Source: Streptomyces aurantiacus (GTDB lineage: Bacteria > Actinomycetota > Actinomycetes > Streptomycetales > Streptomycetaceae). Taken from it: 49,777 nucleotides of DNA. Shown piece after piece: positions 8,855-15,834 of this stretch. The stretch lies in contig NZ_LIPP01000258.1 of the NCBI RefSeq assembly GCF_001418335.1, positions 1 to 49,777 on the forward strand, given 5' to 3'. A model generated the notes under the pieces. The model ran no database searches. It was not told the origin of the DNA and saw only the letters and a program-made list of their open reading frames with translations. A program made the position numbers and the translations under genes. Numbering within the stretch: the stretch's first letter is position 1; each line of letters begins with the position of its first letter.

Positions 8855-10144
8855 TCATCGCCGTCCCCTGGTCATGCCGAGCCGCATCGTCGCCACGATC
8901 TCCCGCTGCACCTCGCTCACGCCGCCCCCGAACGTGTTGATCTGCGCCGCTCTGTTCATCCGCTCCAGTTCGCCGTCCTCGAAGACGCCCGGCGAACCGG
9001 CACGGACCAGCGCGGCCGGTCCGAGAACCTCCTGGCACATGCGGTACACCGCGACGGCCGACTCGGTGCCCGCGACCTTCACGCCACTGGCGTCGCCGGG
9101 TGCCAGCCGACCGGCCCCCACATCGCCCACCAGGCGCCAGTTGAGCAGGCGGGTCGCGGCCAGTCGGGCATGCACCTCGGCCAGCCTCGAACGCACCCAC
9201 GGCTGGTCAACCCTGCGCCGCCCGGTCACCGGATCGGGCGTGCGAGCGGCGGCCAGCACGGCCGCGTAGAAGTCCTCGGCCTGCATGCCGATGGCCGCGA
9301 GGGCGACCCGCTCGTGGTTGAGCTGGTTGGTGATGAGCTCCCAGCCGCCGTTCTCCTCGCCGACGAGCCGGATGGCAGGGACGCGGATTCCGTCGTAGTA
9401 CGTGGCTGTCGTGGTCAGCCCGCCCACCGTTTCGATCGGCGTCCACGAGAACCCGGGTGCGTCCGTGGGAACCAGCAGGACCGAGATGCCCTTGTGTTTG
9501 GGCGCGTCGGGGTCCGTGCGGCAGGCGAGCCAGATCCAGTCGGCGTGCTGGGCGTTGGAGGTGAACACCTTCTGCCCGTCGACAAGCCACTCACCGCCAC
9601 GCCGCTCCTCACCAACCCCAACCCCAACATCGGCACCGGCATCGGTGCCGGCGCCGATGCCGCCATCGCCATCGCCATCGCCATCGCCATCGCCATCACG
9701 GGCGTCGGCGCCACCGGTCCCGCGGCCGACCCACACGGCGCGCGTCTTCAGAGACGCCAGATCGGTCCCCGCCGACGGCTCGCTGTACCCGATCGCGAAT
9801 ACGACCTCCCCGCGCAGAATCCGCGGCAGGAAGAAGTCCTTCTGCTCCTCGGTCCCGTACTTCATGAGTGTCGGCCCGACTGTGTTCAGCGTGACCATGG
9901 AGACCGGGGCACCCGCCCGGTGGGCCTCGTCGAAGAAGACGAACTGCTCGTCGGCGCCCCGCCCTTGCCCTCCGTAGACCTCGGGCCAGCCGAGCCCGAG
10001 CCACCCGTCGGCGCCGATCCGCCGCAGCAGCGCCCGCTGTTCGCCGGAACCGGCAGAGGGAGGACCGTCCGGCATCAGGTCGCGGAAGTACGTACGGAGT
10101 TCGGCGCGCAGTCGTCGCTGGCGCTCGGTCGGGGCGAGATGCAC
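8855..10144 (-). CDS. Acyl-CoA dehydrogenase (FadE28/ChsE1-like subunit)
   Basis: First gene of the operon. I prefer the GTG at 10144 (GGAGG nine bases upstream) over the ATG at 10168. It gives about 429 residues beginning MHLAPTERQRRLRAEL. ACAD signatures: FAIGYSEPSAGTDLASLKTRA for flavin/substrate contacts, WLVDGQKVFTSNAQHADWIWL, GGWELITNQLNHERVALA, and a C-terminal INTFGGGVSEVQREIVA. The beta-domain loop is expanded by a DGDGDGDGDGDG run followed by a GAGTDAGADVGVGVG stretch, written by a hexanucleotide microsatellite. An inverted repeat at 10190 is placed to act as the operon operator. Confidence 0.88.
   Translation of the reverse strand: MHLAPTERQRRLRAELRTYFRDLMPDGPPSAGSGEQRALLRRIGADGWLGLGWPEVYGGQGRGADEQFVFFDEAHRAGAPVSMVTLNTVGPTLMKYGTEEQKDFFLPRILRGEVVFAIGYSEPSAGTDLASLKTRAVWVGRGTGGADARDGDGDGDGDGDGGIGAGTDAGADVGVGVGEERRGGEWLVDGQKVFTSNAQHADWIWLACRTDPDAPKHKGISVLLVPTDAPGFSWTPIETVGGLTTTATYYDGIRVPAIRLVGEENGGWELITNQLNHERVALAAIGMQAEDFYAAVLAAARTPDPVTGRRRVDQPWVRSRLAEVHARLAATRLLNWRLVGDVGAGRLAPGDASGVKVAGTESAVAVYRMCQEVLGPAALVRAGSPGVFEDGELERMNRAAQINTFGGGVSEVQREIVATMRLGMTRGRR
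9663..9698. repeat. Hexanucleotide microsatellite (GCCATC)6 in the acyl-CoA dehydrogenase gene
   Basis: Six perfect GCCATC units. In frame on the minus strand they encode Asp-Gly repeats in a surface-loop position. A unit of 6 bp keeps the frame whatever the copy number. Confidence 0.9.
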
Positions 10145-10189
10145 GACGACGACCCTCCGGGACCTCATGCGAACAAGGGCTGCTGAGTT

Positions 10190-10206
10190 TCTGACTGTCC
10201 GTCAGA
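10190..10206. promoter_or_regulatory. Operator-like inverted repeat upstream of the igr-like operon
   Basis: TCTGAC, a 5-bp spacer and GTCAGA form a perfect 6+6 inverted repeat 46 bp upstream of the preferred start of the first operon gene. This size fits a TetR-type dimer site. No regulator is adjacent. Confidence 0.45.
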
Positions 10207-10271
10207 TGCATGTCACTGTCAAGGCCGGAGATCGCGCAGCCCGCCCACCGGCTGTGCGGCGATACGGAAAA

Positions 10272-10311
10272 ACGTCTGCGCGGCGATGCCGAAGCACCGC
10301 CGCGCAGACGT
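10272..10311 (-). terminator. Hairpin terminator after the small secreted-protein gene
   Basis: A 14-bp perfect stem (ACGTCTGCGCGGCG with its complement) and a 12-nt loop lie 76 bp beyond the stop codon of the leftward gene at 10387. There is no long U-tract, as is usual in Streptomyces. Confidence 0.65.
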
Positions 10312-10386
10312 GTTACCACCCCACAAAGCACCCCACCAAGGAGGCTTACGGCCGTCGGGGGTCTCCAGTCCCGGACGGCCGCCGGC

Positions 10387-10698
10387 TCACCAGAGGGGGG
10401 TGAAGTTGATGGCGACGTTCTCGTTCGACTGGTCGATGGCCGTGAACGCGGAACCGTTCACCTGGGCGGTGTTGTTCTGGTTCGAGGCGCCCGAGCCGAC
10501 GGCCTGCTGCTGTGTCGTGGACGAGGTGCCGTAGTTGTCATCACCGACACCGCTGGCGCCGATGGTCGCCACGGCGGCGTTCGATCCGTCGCCCGCGAAG
10601 GAGCCGTTGTCGGCCACCGCCACTCCCGAGAAGAGGGCTGCGGCGAGCGGCAGGGCCGCCACGGCGGCGAGAACGCGGGCGGTACGGATGCTTGCCAT
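10387..10698 (-). CDS. Small secreted Asn/Gln/Ala-rich protein
   Basis: 103 residues from the ATG at 10698, chosen because GGAGGA lies six bases upstream; the frame extends further but without a ribosome site. Residues 1-30 form a classic signal peptide ending GVAVADNG. The mature part is small and rich in Gly, Asn, Ser and Ala, with NNTAQVNGSAFTAIDQSNENVAINFTPLW near the end. It recalls the small exported, possibly surface-active proteins of Streptomyces hyphae, but it lacks the chaplin pattern and I do not assign it to a named family. A strong hairpin follows the gene. Confidence 0.75.
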   Translation of the reverse strand: MASIRTARVLAAVAALPLAAALFSGVAVADNGSFAGDGSNAAVATIGASGVGDDNYGTSSTTQQQAVGSGASNQNNTAQVNGSAFTAIDQSNENVAINFTPLW

Positions 10699-11084
10699 GT
10701 CTGTTCCTCCAGAAGCGAGAAGTACGTGCCGGTCAGGCCCGGCTGGTACGGCTGATTCCGGGGCAGTTGGCCGACCGCCTCGGTGTTCGTTCACGACGCC
10801 GCGAGATCAGAATTGCCCACCGAATCCCCGGCGAACCACCCCCATAGCCGCCATTCGCTCGCAAGCGTGAGGACATGTCGATAAACCCCTTTCACGCCCC
10901 CAAAACCGCAGTTCAGGATGGCGCGGACATCTCTGGGCATCTCGTGGACCGCTCCATCCCTTACACCGCAAGGGACGAAGCGTTCCGCCACCTTTTCAGC
11001 CAAGTTCCCCGGGGCGGCTTCCCGCACCCCGCGCCCCGTCACCCACCCCTTCCTTTTTTCGAACACTCGTACGAACATGGAGGC

Positions 11085-11951
11085 ATGGCCACCATCGACC
11101 GGCAGGCCACGACGCTGGCCCTCGCCCACGCCCTGTCAGCCGCCGAACGCGGACTGGCCGTCATCCCGCTGTCCCGAACCAAGCTTCCGGCGCTGCGCTC
11201 GCCCCACCGCGACGACCCGACGGCACCGCCCTGCCACGGCGAGTGCGGCCGCTTCGGACACGGTGTGTACGACGCCTCGACCGACCCCCGCCGCATCCGC
11301 GAACTCTTCGCCGCCGCCCCCTGGGCCACCGGCTACGGCATCGCCTGCGGCCTGGACCCGCACCACCTCATCGGCATCGACCTGGACACCAAGTCGGGTA
11401 CGGACTCGTCCGCGGCTCTTCGGGAACTGGCGCTGCGCCACCTGTTCACGATCCCCGAGACGGTCGTCGTACTGACCCCCAGCGGCGGCCGCCACCTCTG
11501 GCTGAGCGGCCCGCCCGACCTCGTCGTCCCCAACTCCGCGAGCCGCCTGGCCCCGGGCATCGACATCCGCGGCGCCGGCGGGTACCTCGTCGGCCCCGGC
11601 TCACGCACCGAACACGGCGTCTACGACACGGCCCCGGGCACCGCCCACCTGGCACCGGCTCCCTGCCCGGCCTCGCTGCTGCGCCTCCTCATGCCCCCGC
11701 CCCGCACCCACGCCGCCACGTCCGCCACGCCGAGCCAACAGGGCCATGGCCTGGTCCAGTTCGTCCTCGCCGCCCATGAGGGCCAGCGCAACACCCGCCT
11801 GTTCTGGGCAGCGTGCCGCGCGTACGAGAACGGCCTGGGCCCGCAACTGACCGGGGCACTCGTAGAGGCGGCAGTCCACACGGGCCTCACCGAACGAGAG
11901 GCCCGCTCAACGATCACCTCGGCCTCCCGCATGACGAACCACCACCCGTAA
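11085..11951 (+). CDS. Bifunctional DNA primase/polymerase (prim-pol) domain protein, chromosomal
   Basis: 288 residues from the ATG at 11085, where similarity to the family begins (LALAHALSAAERGLAVIPL). The archaeo-eukaryotic primase core is intact: GIDLDTKSG supplies the metal-binding Asp pair, TPSGGRHLWL the SGGxH motif and DIRGAGGYLVGPGS the third conserved patch. A Cys/His cluster (CHGECGRFGH) sits in the N-terminal part. It lacks a helicase partner and lies outside the elements, as stand-alone prim-pol genes often do in Streptomyces. Its role is unknown; repair or replication restart is possible. Confidence 0.82.
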   Translation: MATIDRQATTLALAHALSAAERGLAVIPLSRTKLPALRSPHRDDPTAPPCHGECGRFGHGVYDASTDPRRIRELFAAAPWATGYGIACGLDPHHLIGIDLDTKSGTDSSAALRELALRHLFTIPETVVVLTPSGGRHLWLSGPPDLVVPNSASRLAPGIDIRGAGGYLVGPGSRTEHGVYDTAPGTAHLAPAPCPASLLRLLMPPPRTHAATSATPSQQGHGLVQFVLAAHEGQRNTRLFWAACRAYENGLGPQLTGALVEAAVHTGLTEREARSTITSASRMTNHHP

Positions 11952-12002
11952 CCCCGGGAAAGCGATTGCCCCTGTGGCACGTCCATGCGAAAGGATGTGC
12001 GC

Positions 12003-12551
12003 ATGATGCGACCGCCACCTGCGCTGCTCCCTCTTCTCCTACTGCCGGTTCTCCTCGCAGGGTGCGGCACGGACAAGAACGGCGGAACGGCCGCCGACAG
12101 CGCCGACCTCAACGCCGCCGCGCGCGACTGGGGCATCGCGCCGGAACTCGTCTATGTCACCAAGGTCTCCGGCTACACCGCATTCCAGCAGTCGGCCGGC
12201 GAGTACGACGGCGAGTTCGTCGTCGCGTATCGGTCCGAGAAGAGCTCCACCAAGTTCGGCCTCTTCGTAGGGCACGGCACGATGACAGCGGAGAGCTGCC
12301 CCGAACAGCCGCTCGGCGAGGCATCGGACAAGCAGGTCACCTGTGAGCACGACGGCGACGCCTGGTACCGCAAGGCCGGTGACAGCCACGAATACGCGGT
12401 GCCTGACGACGACGGCGTGGTGATTCGTCTCATAGCCGACGCGGACAAGGTCGACCGCGCCATTCTGCGTAAGGCGGCCCAGGCGGCCCACCGCCCGGAC
12501 GACGCCGAACTGGCCGCGCTCCAGCCGGCCACCGCCGGCGCGGACACCTGA
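12003..12551 (+). CDS. Hypothetical lipoprotein
   Basis: 182 residues from the ATG at 12003, which has AAGGA about seven bases upstream; an in-frame ATG at 11985 is less likely. The N-terminus MMRPPPALLPLLLLPVLLAGC is a lipoprotein signal with the lipobox LAGC. The mature region has no domain I recognise; it contains VAYRSEKSSTKFGLFVGHG and two further Cys residues that could form a disulphide (SCPEQ and VTCEH). A 10-bp hairpin follows. Confidence 0.75.
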   Translation: MMRPPPALLPLLLLPVLLAGCGTDKNGGTAADSADLNAAARDWGIAPELVYVTKVSGYTAFQQSAGEYDGEFVVAYRSEKSSTKFGLFVGHGTMTAESCPEQPLGEASDKQVTCEHDGDAWYRKAGDSHEYAVPDDDGVVIRLIADADKVDRAILRKAAQAAHRPDDAELAALQPATAGADT

Positions 12552-12570
12552 GAGGGCGACACGAAGTCGA

Positions 12571-12600
12571 CTGCTGGCCATTGCCCACACTGGCCAGCAG
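12571..12600 (+). terminator. Hairpin terminator after the lipoprotein gene
   Basis: CTGCTGGCCA and its complement flank a 10-nt loop, 20 bp after the lipoprotein stop codon. Confidence 0.6.
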
Positions 12601-12618
12601 TGGGATACGGGTGAGCCG

Positions 12619-12753
12619 GGGTGAGACAGGCTGAACACAGAAGGGATGCCGCTCCGGAGAGTGGCACCCCTTCTGACCTGCACAACGTCTGACCTGCGCG
12701 GTGGGTGTGGGATTTGAACCCACGGTCACATCGCTGCGACGACGGTTTTCAAG
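12619..12753. repeat. Distal att repeat (copy A): tRNA-Ser 3' half plus terminator
   Basis: This 135-bp copy matches copies B (20375) and C (34586) at all but two positions, both in the terminator hairpin (A at the first differing site and G at the second, where B and C have G and C). It ends at the anticodon segment TTTTCAAG, after which the sequence diverges, so it is a tRNA fragment and not a gene. It marks the left end of the whole tandem array. Because the two differences lie outside the presumed crossover, this copy probably keeps the original chromosomal sequence downstream of the tRNA. Confidence 0.9.
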
Positions 12754-12819
12754 CCCGTCACTCTGACCACCGTCACAGCGCATGTGACCTGCCCGAATGC
12801 CGCCGTAGACGGGCTCGGC

Positions 12820-12845
12820 TGGCCTCCTGGCCCACAGATGGCCCA
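12820..12845. promoter_or_regulatory. Putative integrase arm-type sites, left end of element 1
   Basis: TGGCC occurs at 12820, 12828 and 12839. The last two are 11 bp apart within GGCCCACAGATGGCCCA, which matches GGCCCACAGGTGGCCCA at the right end of the same element except for one base. Confidence 0.6.
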
Positions 12846-13112
12846 GGAGGTTCGCGCATGGCCCTCGCCGACGGTCACTTCTTTGCGAGCGCAGCCGCCC
12901 CCAACACGCTTTCCAACTGTCCGCGCGGCCGTTCAGGGGTGTCCGTAGAGGTTCGCCGAGCAGCTCAGACGGGGTACGCGTACGACGGTGAACGGTGGCG
13001 GCCGTCAGCGCACTGGACAAGAACCAGGACCACGAGTAGCGCAATGAGACTCAGGCTGACACGGTCTCAAGGCGTGCCGGATTCGAGCGCCCAAATGCTC
13101 CTGACCTGCGCC
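12846..13112. other. Non-coding stretch of element 1
   Basis: I see no convincing gene. Frames running through here lack ribosome sites and normal codon composition. Confidence 0.4.
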
Positions 13113-13322
13113 CTAGAGGGGATGGGCCCTCCTCTCCTCCCGCCAGAGGGACGCCAGAGCGATGGCGGTCTGAGCGCCGGCACCGACATCCGAACCCACG
13201 GCGATGGCCAATCCCACGGAGGCGCAGGTCACACCCACGACAAGTTTCTGCCACGCGGTGGGATCCGTCGCACGAGACTGAAGCGACTTCACCAACACCG
13301 CGAAAAGCCGTACCCTCTTCAT
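13113..13322 (-). CDS. Small membrane protein, cargo of element 1
   Basis: 69 residues from an ATG at 13322 preceded by GGAGAGG at ideal spacing; the frame is longer upstream but without a ribosome site. Sequence: a basic start (MKRVRLFAVLVKSLQSR), then one hydrophobic segment (KLVVGVTCASVGLAIAVGSDVGAG) and a charged tail (REERRAHPL). A single-span protein divergent from the HTH/coiled-coil gene 265 bp away. A toxin, a membrane anchor for the neighbour, or an exclusion protein are all possible; I recognise no family. Confidence 0.55.
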   Translation of the reverse strand: MKRVRLFAVLVKSLQSRATDPTAWQKLVVGVTCASVGLAIAVGSDVGAGAQTAIALASLWREERRAHPL

Positions 13323-13586
13323 GTGTTCCTCTCCAAGCTGGGGCACTCTCGAACGGCTCTCCCGGTGCAACGGGAGGGCCGTTTTGCTCTGTACGAGCGT
13401 CGACGTAGTGCAGCGCCACATCAGTACACCCTGGGCCAATTGTTCTCGGCAAACTGTGAGCGCACTGCCCGAACAATCGCGAACAATCGGCATTGGGTGT
13501 CGTCTGAGAGGTGGGTTTCGCGATTCTGGTGGCGATGAGGCGCGAGAAGCTGAACAATCGCCACCACGTTGAAGCCTGTCTGAACA

Positions 13587-14768
13587 ATGGGAGCTCCCGT
13601 GGTTGGCCGCAAGCTCAAGCCCCTGCCCGATGACGATCACCCTCGTACGCAGTTTGCTCAAGCGCTTCGAGAGCTGCGAGACGGGGCCGGGACTCCCTCG
13701 TACCGGACCCTGTCGGAGAAGGTTGGCTATACCCTCGCCACCTACACATCGATCTTCAACGGGTACGTCCTACCCGAAGAAGTACAACTAATCGACCTCG
13801 TGGGGTATCTGAAGGGTGATACTCGCGAATGGTCCCGTCGTCTCGCGGATGCCGCTGCGGCCTTGGAGATATGGGATCGGGACAGCGGTGCCCAAAGCAA
13901 CCTGTTTGCAGAAATGGAAGGCCTGAAGGTCGAGCTAGAGGGTTATCGCGTCATTGCTGGCGACCCTGCATCGGTCTTCGGTCAGGCGGCGCGAGCGCAA
14001 GAAGATGCTCAAAAGAGAATTAACTTTGCCCTTGAGTTGGAATCTAAATTGAGTGGAATGCTTCACGCTGTCGATGCCCAATTGAATGAAGCTCAGGGGC
14101 TAGTTCCGACTGCCCAGCAAGAGGCTCAGGCTTTGGTTGATCAGGCCAGAGAGGCAGCCCGGAATATTGAGCTTTCTGCGAGTCTTGAGGCGCAAACCAG
14201 GATTGAACAGGCTCAGGCCAGCTTTGCTAGGTTAGTAGGTCGAGCGGAATCTGAAGCGAACGAGATTATCGATAAAGCTGGATCCGATAGTCGAAGGATT
14301 CGTGCCGACACGGGGCGTATCGTTGATCAGCTTCTCGCGGAAGCGGAGCAATATATCGAAAACGCCAGAGCCGAGCGACTGCAGGCTGAATTGGAAAGAC
14401 AAAAAGGTGGCGCGCTTGTAGAGGGAATGAAACTTAGAGCAAAACTCGACCTAGCACAGGTGATTATGGAGGCTCAACAGGCTTTGGCTAAGGCTGGGGA
14501 GATGAAGCACTCCGGAATGCTTGATCTTCTCTTGCAGGACCTTGGAATAAATAACATGCCTGATTCTGAAACCCGTAAGGGGCGCCATCGAAAGCGTGGA
14601 GCTTCGCAACCGTCAAACGAATACATAGACCTGCCTGAAGCTCCCGATGTCGAGACCTCTATTAGTGGGCTCGTTGGCGCAAGTGGCGAGCCGCCCGAAG
14701 CTAAAGTGGCGCTTCCTCGGCGGCGCAACGCTCCGAAGGATGATGCCGCAACAAAAGCCGTAAATTGA
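13587..14768 (+). CDS. HTH and coiled-coil protein with low G+C and a TTA codon
   Basis: 393 residues. Residues ~20-75 look like a small XRE-type helix-turn-helix (FAQALRELRDGAGTPSYRTL, then LATYTSIFNGYVLPEE), as in many Streptomyces regulators. Residues ~120-300 are almost entirely coiled coil, rich in A/E/Q/R with heptads such as AQALVDQAREAARNIEL and ASFARLVGRAESEANEII, resembling Scy/DivIVA-type polar filament proteins in texture. The tail is basic then acidic, probably disordered. Two sampled 60-bp lines in the coiled-coil region are 47% and 52% G+C, far below the surroundings, indicating recent import. A TTA codon at 14232-14234 (residue 216) suggests bldA control. Function unknown; it could be a DNA-binding scaffold or part of a defence or polarity module with the divergent membrane protein. 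Confidence 0.8.
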   Translation: MGAPVVGRKLKPLPDDDHPRTQFAQALRELRDGAGTPSYRTLSEKVGYTLATYTSIFNGYVLPEEVQLIDLVGYLKGDTREWSRRLADAAAALEIWDRDSGAQSNLFAEMEGLKVELEGYRVIAGDPASVFGQAARAQEDAQKRINFALELESKLSGMLHAVDAQLNEAQGLVPTAQQEAQALVDQAREAARNIELSASLEAQTRIEQAQASFARLVGRAESEANEIIDKAGSDSRRIRADTGRIVDQLLAEAEQYIENARAERLQAELERQKGGALVEGMKLRAKLDLAQVIMEAQQALAKAGEMKHSGMLDLLLQDLGINNMPDSETRKGRHRKRGASQPSNEYIDLPEAPDVETSISGLVGASGEPPEAKVALPRRRNAPKDDAATKAVN

Positions 14769-14841
14769 ACAAAAGTCGAACCGGGGGCTACTCGGTGATC
14801 TGAACGTCGCCAGTTCCCGCGAGTGGCGAGCGGGGATGTTA

Positions 14842-14888
14842 AACGCACTTGGGCGCAACCTCGAATTGTGGTTGCGCCCAAGTGCGTT
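14842..14888. terminator. 19-bp perfect inverted repeat after the cargo gene
   Basis: AACGCACTTGGGCGCAACC and its exact complement flank a 9-nt loop (14861-14869). It lies 73 bp after the HTH/coiled-coil stop codon and probably ends transcription from both sides. No U-tract follows. Confidence 0.65.
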
Positions 14889-15042
14889 CGAGCGATCACG
14901 AAGGCAGGAATCCCGGCTTCTCCCTGCCCAGGTCTTGCAAGTGGTTCAGGTAGTCCTGTGCAGCGGGTTCGGTGCTGTAGCGCTGCCTCTACGGCGAGGG
15001 CTGAGGCGGCGCCGAACAGCAGCACGGCGGAAATGCTGAGGA

Positions 15043-15171
15043 TCATGTGAGGGCACTCCTCGGGGATGCGGTCCGGGTAGTACGGCGTCGGTAAGCGCGT
15101 TGGCGGCAGGCCGGTGAGCAGTAGCGCGGAGGTCGCCCGGTGGGGCCCGCAGCGATCGGGCTTTTGCACAT
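15043..15171 (-). CDS. Small zinc-finger-like protein, possibly decayed
   Basis: 42 residues. The core RPPRYCSPACRQRAYRRR is a signature of small zinc-binding proteins common on actinobacterial mobile elements. The usual first CxxC knuckle is missing; only a lone Cys at residue 2 remains, and a stop codon lies three codons upstream of the ATG. The start overlaps the stop of the remnant at 15171, and the end overlaps an ATG at 15046 that opens another leftward frame (MILSISAVLLFGAASALAVE, membrane-like) with a GAGGAGTG ribosome site. That frame then runs unnaturally through the hairpin into the antisense of the cargo gene. I read these three frames as the tail of a leftward operon cut at both ends. 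Confidence 0.4.
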   Translation of the reverse strand: MCKSPIAAGPTGRPPRYCSPACRQRAYRRRTTRTASPRSALT

Positions 15172-15353
15172 CAGGCGGCCTCAGCCGTCGGCGTCTCGCC
15201 CTCCGGGTCGTCCACGGAGTGCAGCGGGCGGCCGTCGGCACGCTCGGTCTTCAGCGCGTCGCGGAGCTTGCGGGCACCGGCGCCTACGAGCCCATCCACC
15301 ACGTCGTGCAGGCGTGCGCCGACGCCCTCAACGACCTCGACTGACAGGAGACC
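15171..15353 (-). pseudogene. 5'-truncated leftward gene remnant
   Basis: The open frame reads ARLHDVVDGLVGAGARKL and later SVDDPEGETPTAEAA before its stop, which looks like a genuine charged C-terminus. There is no start codon with a ribosome site; the frame is closed by a stop at 15354-15356, immediately beside the spdB ribosome site. This looks like the join between an older gene and the spdB module. Family unknown. Confidence 0.35.
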
Positions 15354-15358
15354 TCACC

Positions 15359-15747
15359 ATGAACGACCCCACCATGCCCTACGACTGGCAGTGCCGGGCA
15401 TCCCGGCGGTGGCGAGCATCGTCCTGCCGGACGGCCGCGTCGTCACCGGCTACGCCATCAACCCCGTACAGCCCGAACCCCTCGCGGCCAAACCGGCGGC
15501 CGTCTCGCGTACGGCGGTCAACGTCGCGTTGGGCGGGATCGGCTTCCTCGCCGTGTGCGGCGGACTGCTGCTGCTCACGTCGTTCATCGCAGCGTTGACC
15601 GCGTTCATCACCCAACTGATCACCCTCGCCGCGGTCGTCTTCGGCGGATGGATCGCCGTACAGATCTTCAGCGCGAGCGGCCACCGCGGCGGGACCACGG
15701 TCAACATCCGCAAGGCCGTCATCAAGCGCAACCACTTCCACAGCTAG
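15359..15747 (+). pseudogene. spdB-like transfer gene, frameshifted near its start
   Basis: From residue ~45 the protein is nearly identical to SpdB of element 2 (27702): VASIVLPDGRVVTGYAI, two hydrophobic spans (VALGGIGFLAVCGGLLLLTSF and AALTAFITQLITLAAVVFGG) and the tail KRNHFHS. The ATG at 15359 with ribosome site CAGGAGACC starts MNDPTMPYDWQ but is in another frame. Relative to element 2, two extra bases sit around 15391-15392. A GTG at 15391 could restart the conserved frame, but it has no ribosome site. So the gene is either dead or makes a short protein without its N-terminal domain. SpdB proteins normally help plasmid spreading between hyphal compartments. Confidence 0.7.
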
Positions 15748-15753
15748 ACGTGC

Positions 15754-15793
15754 CCGGGCGGGCGCCTCTCACCACAAGACCGCGCCCGCCCGG
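15754..15793 (+). terminator. Hairpin terminator after spdB remnant
   Basis: CCGGGCGGGCGC and its complement form a 12-bp stem around a 16-nt loop, just after the stop codon and before the prim-pol gene. Confidence 0.65.
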
Positions 15794-15834
15794 TTCTCCC
15801 TGTCCCTCCAACAGAACACAGGAGAACCCCCAGC

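Noticed and set aside
12690..12753. Possible second tRNA-Ser gene (and likewise 20446-20509)
   Set aside because: Only the 3' half up to the anticodon is present; the following bases cannot complete the D-arm and acceptor stem.
12705..13538. A 277-residue rightward frame across the left end of element 1
   Set aside because: It begins inside the att repeat, has no ribosome site or domain, and crosses the more credible small leftward gene at 13113.
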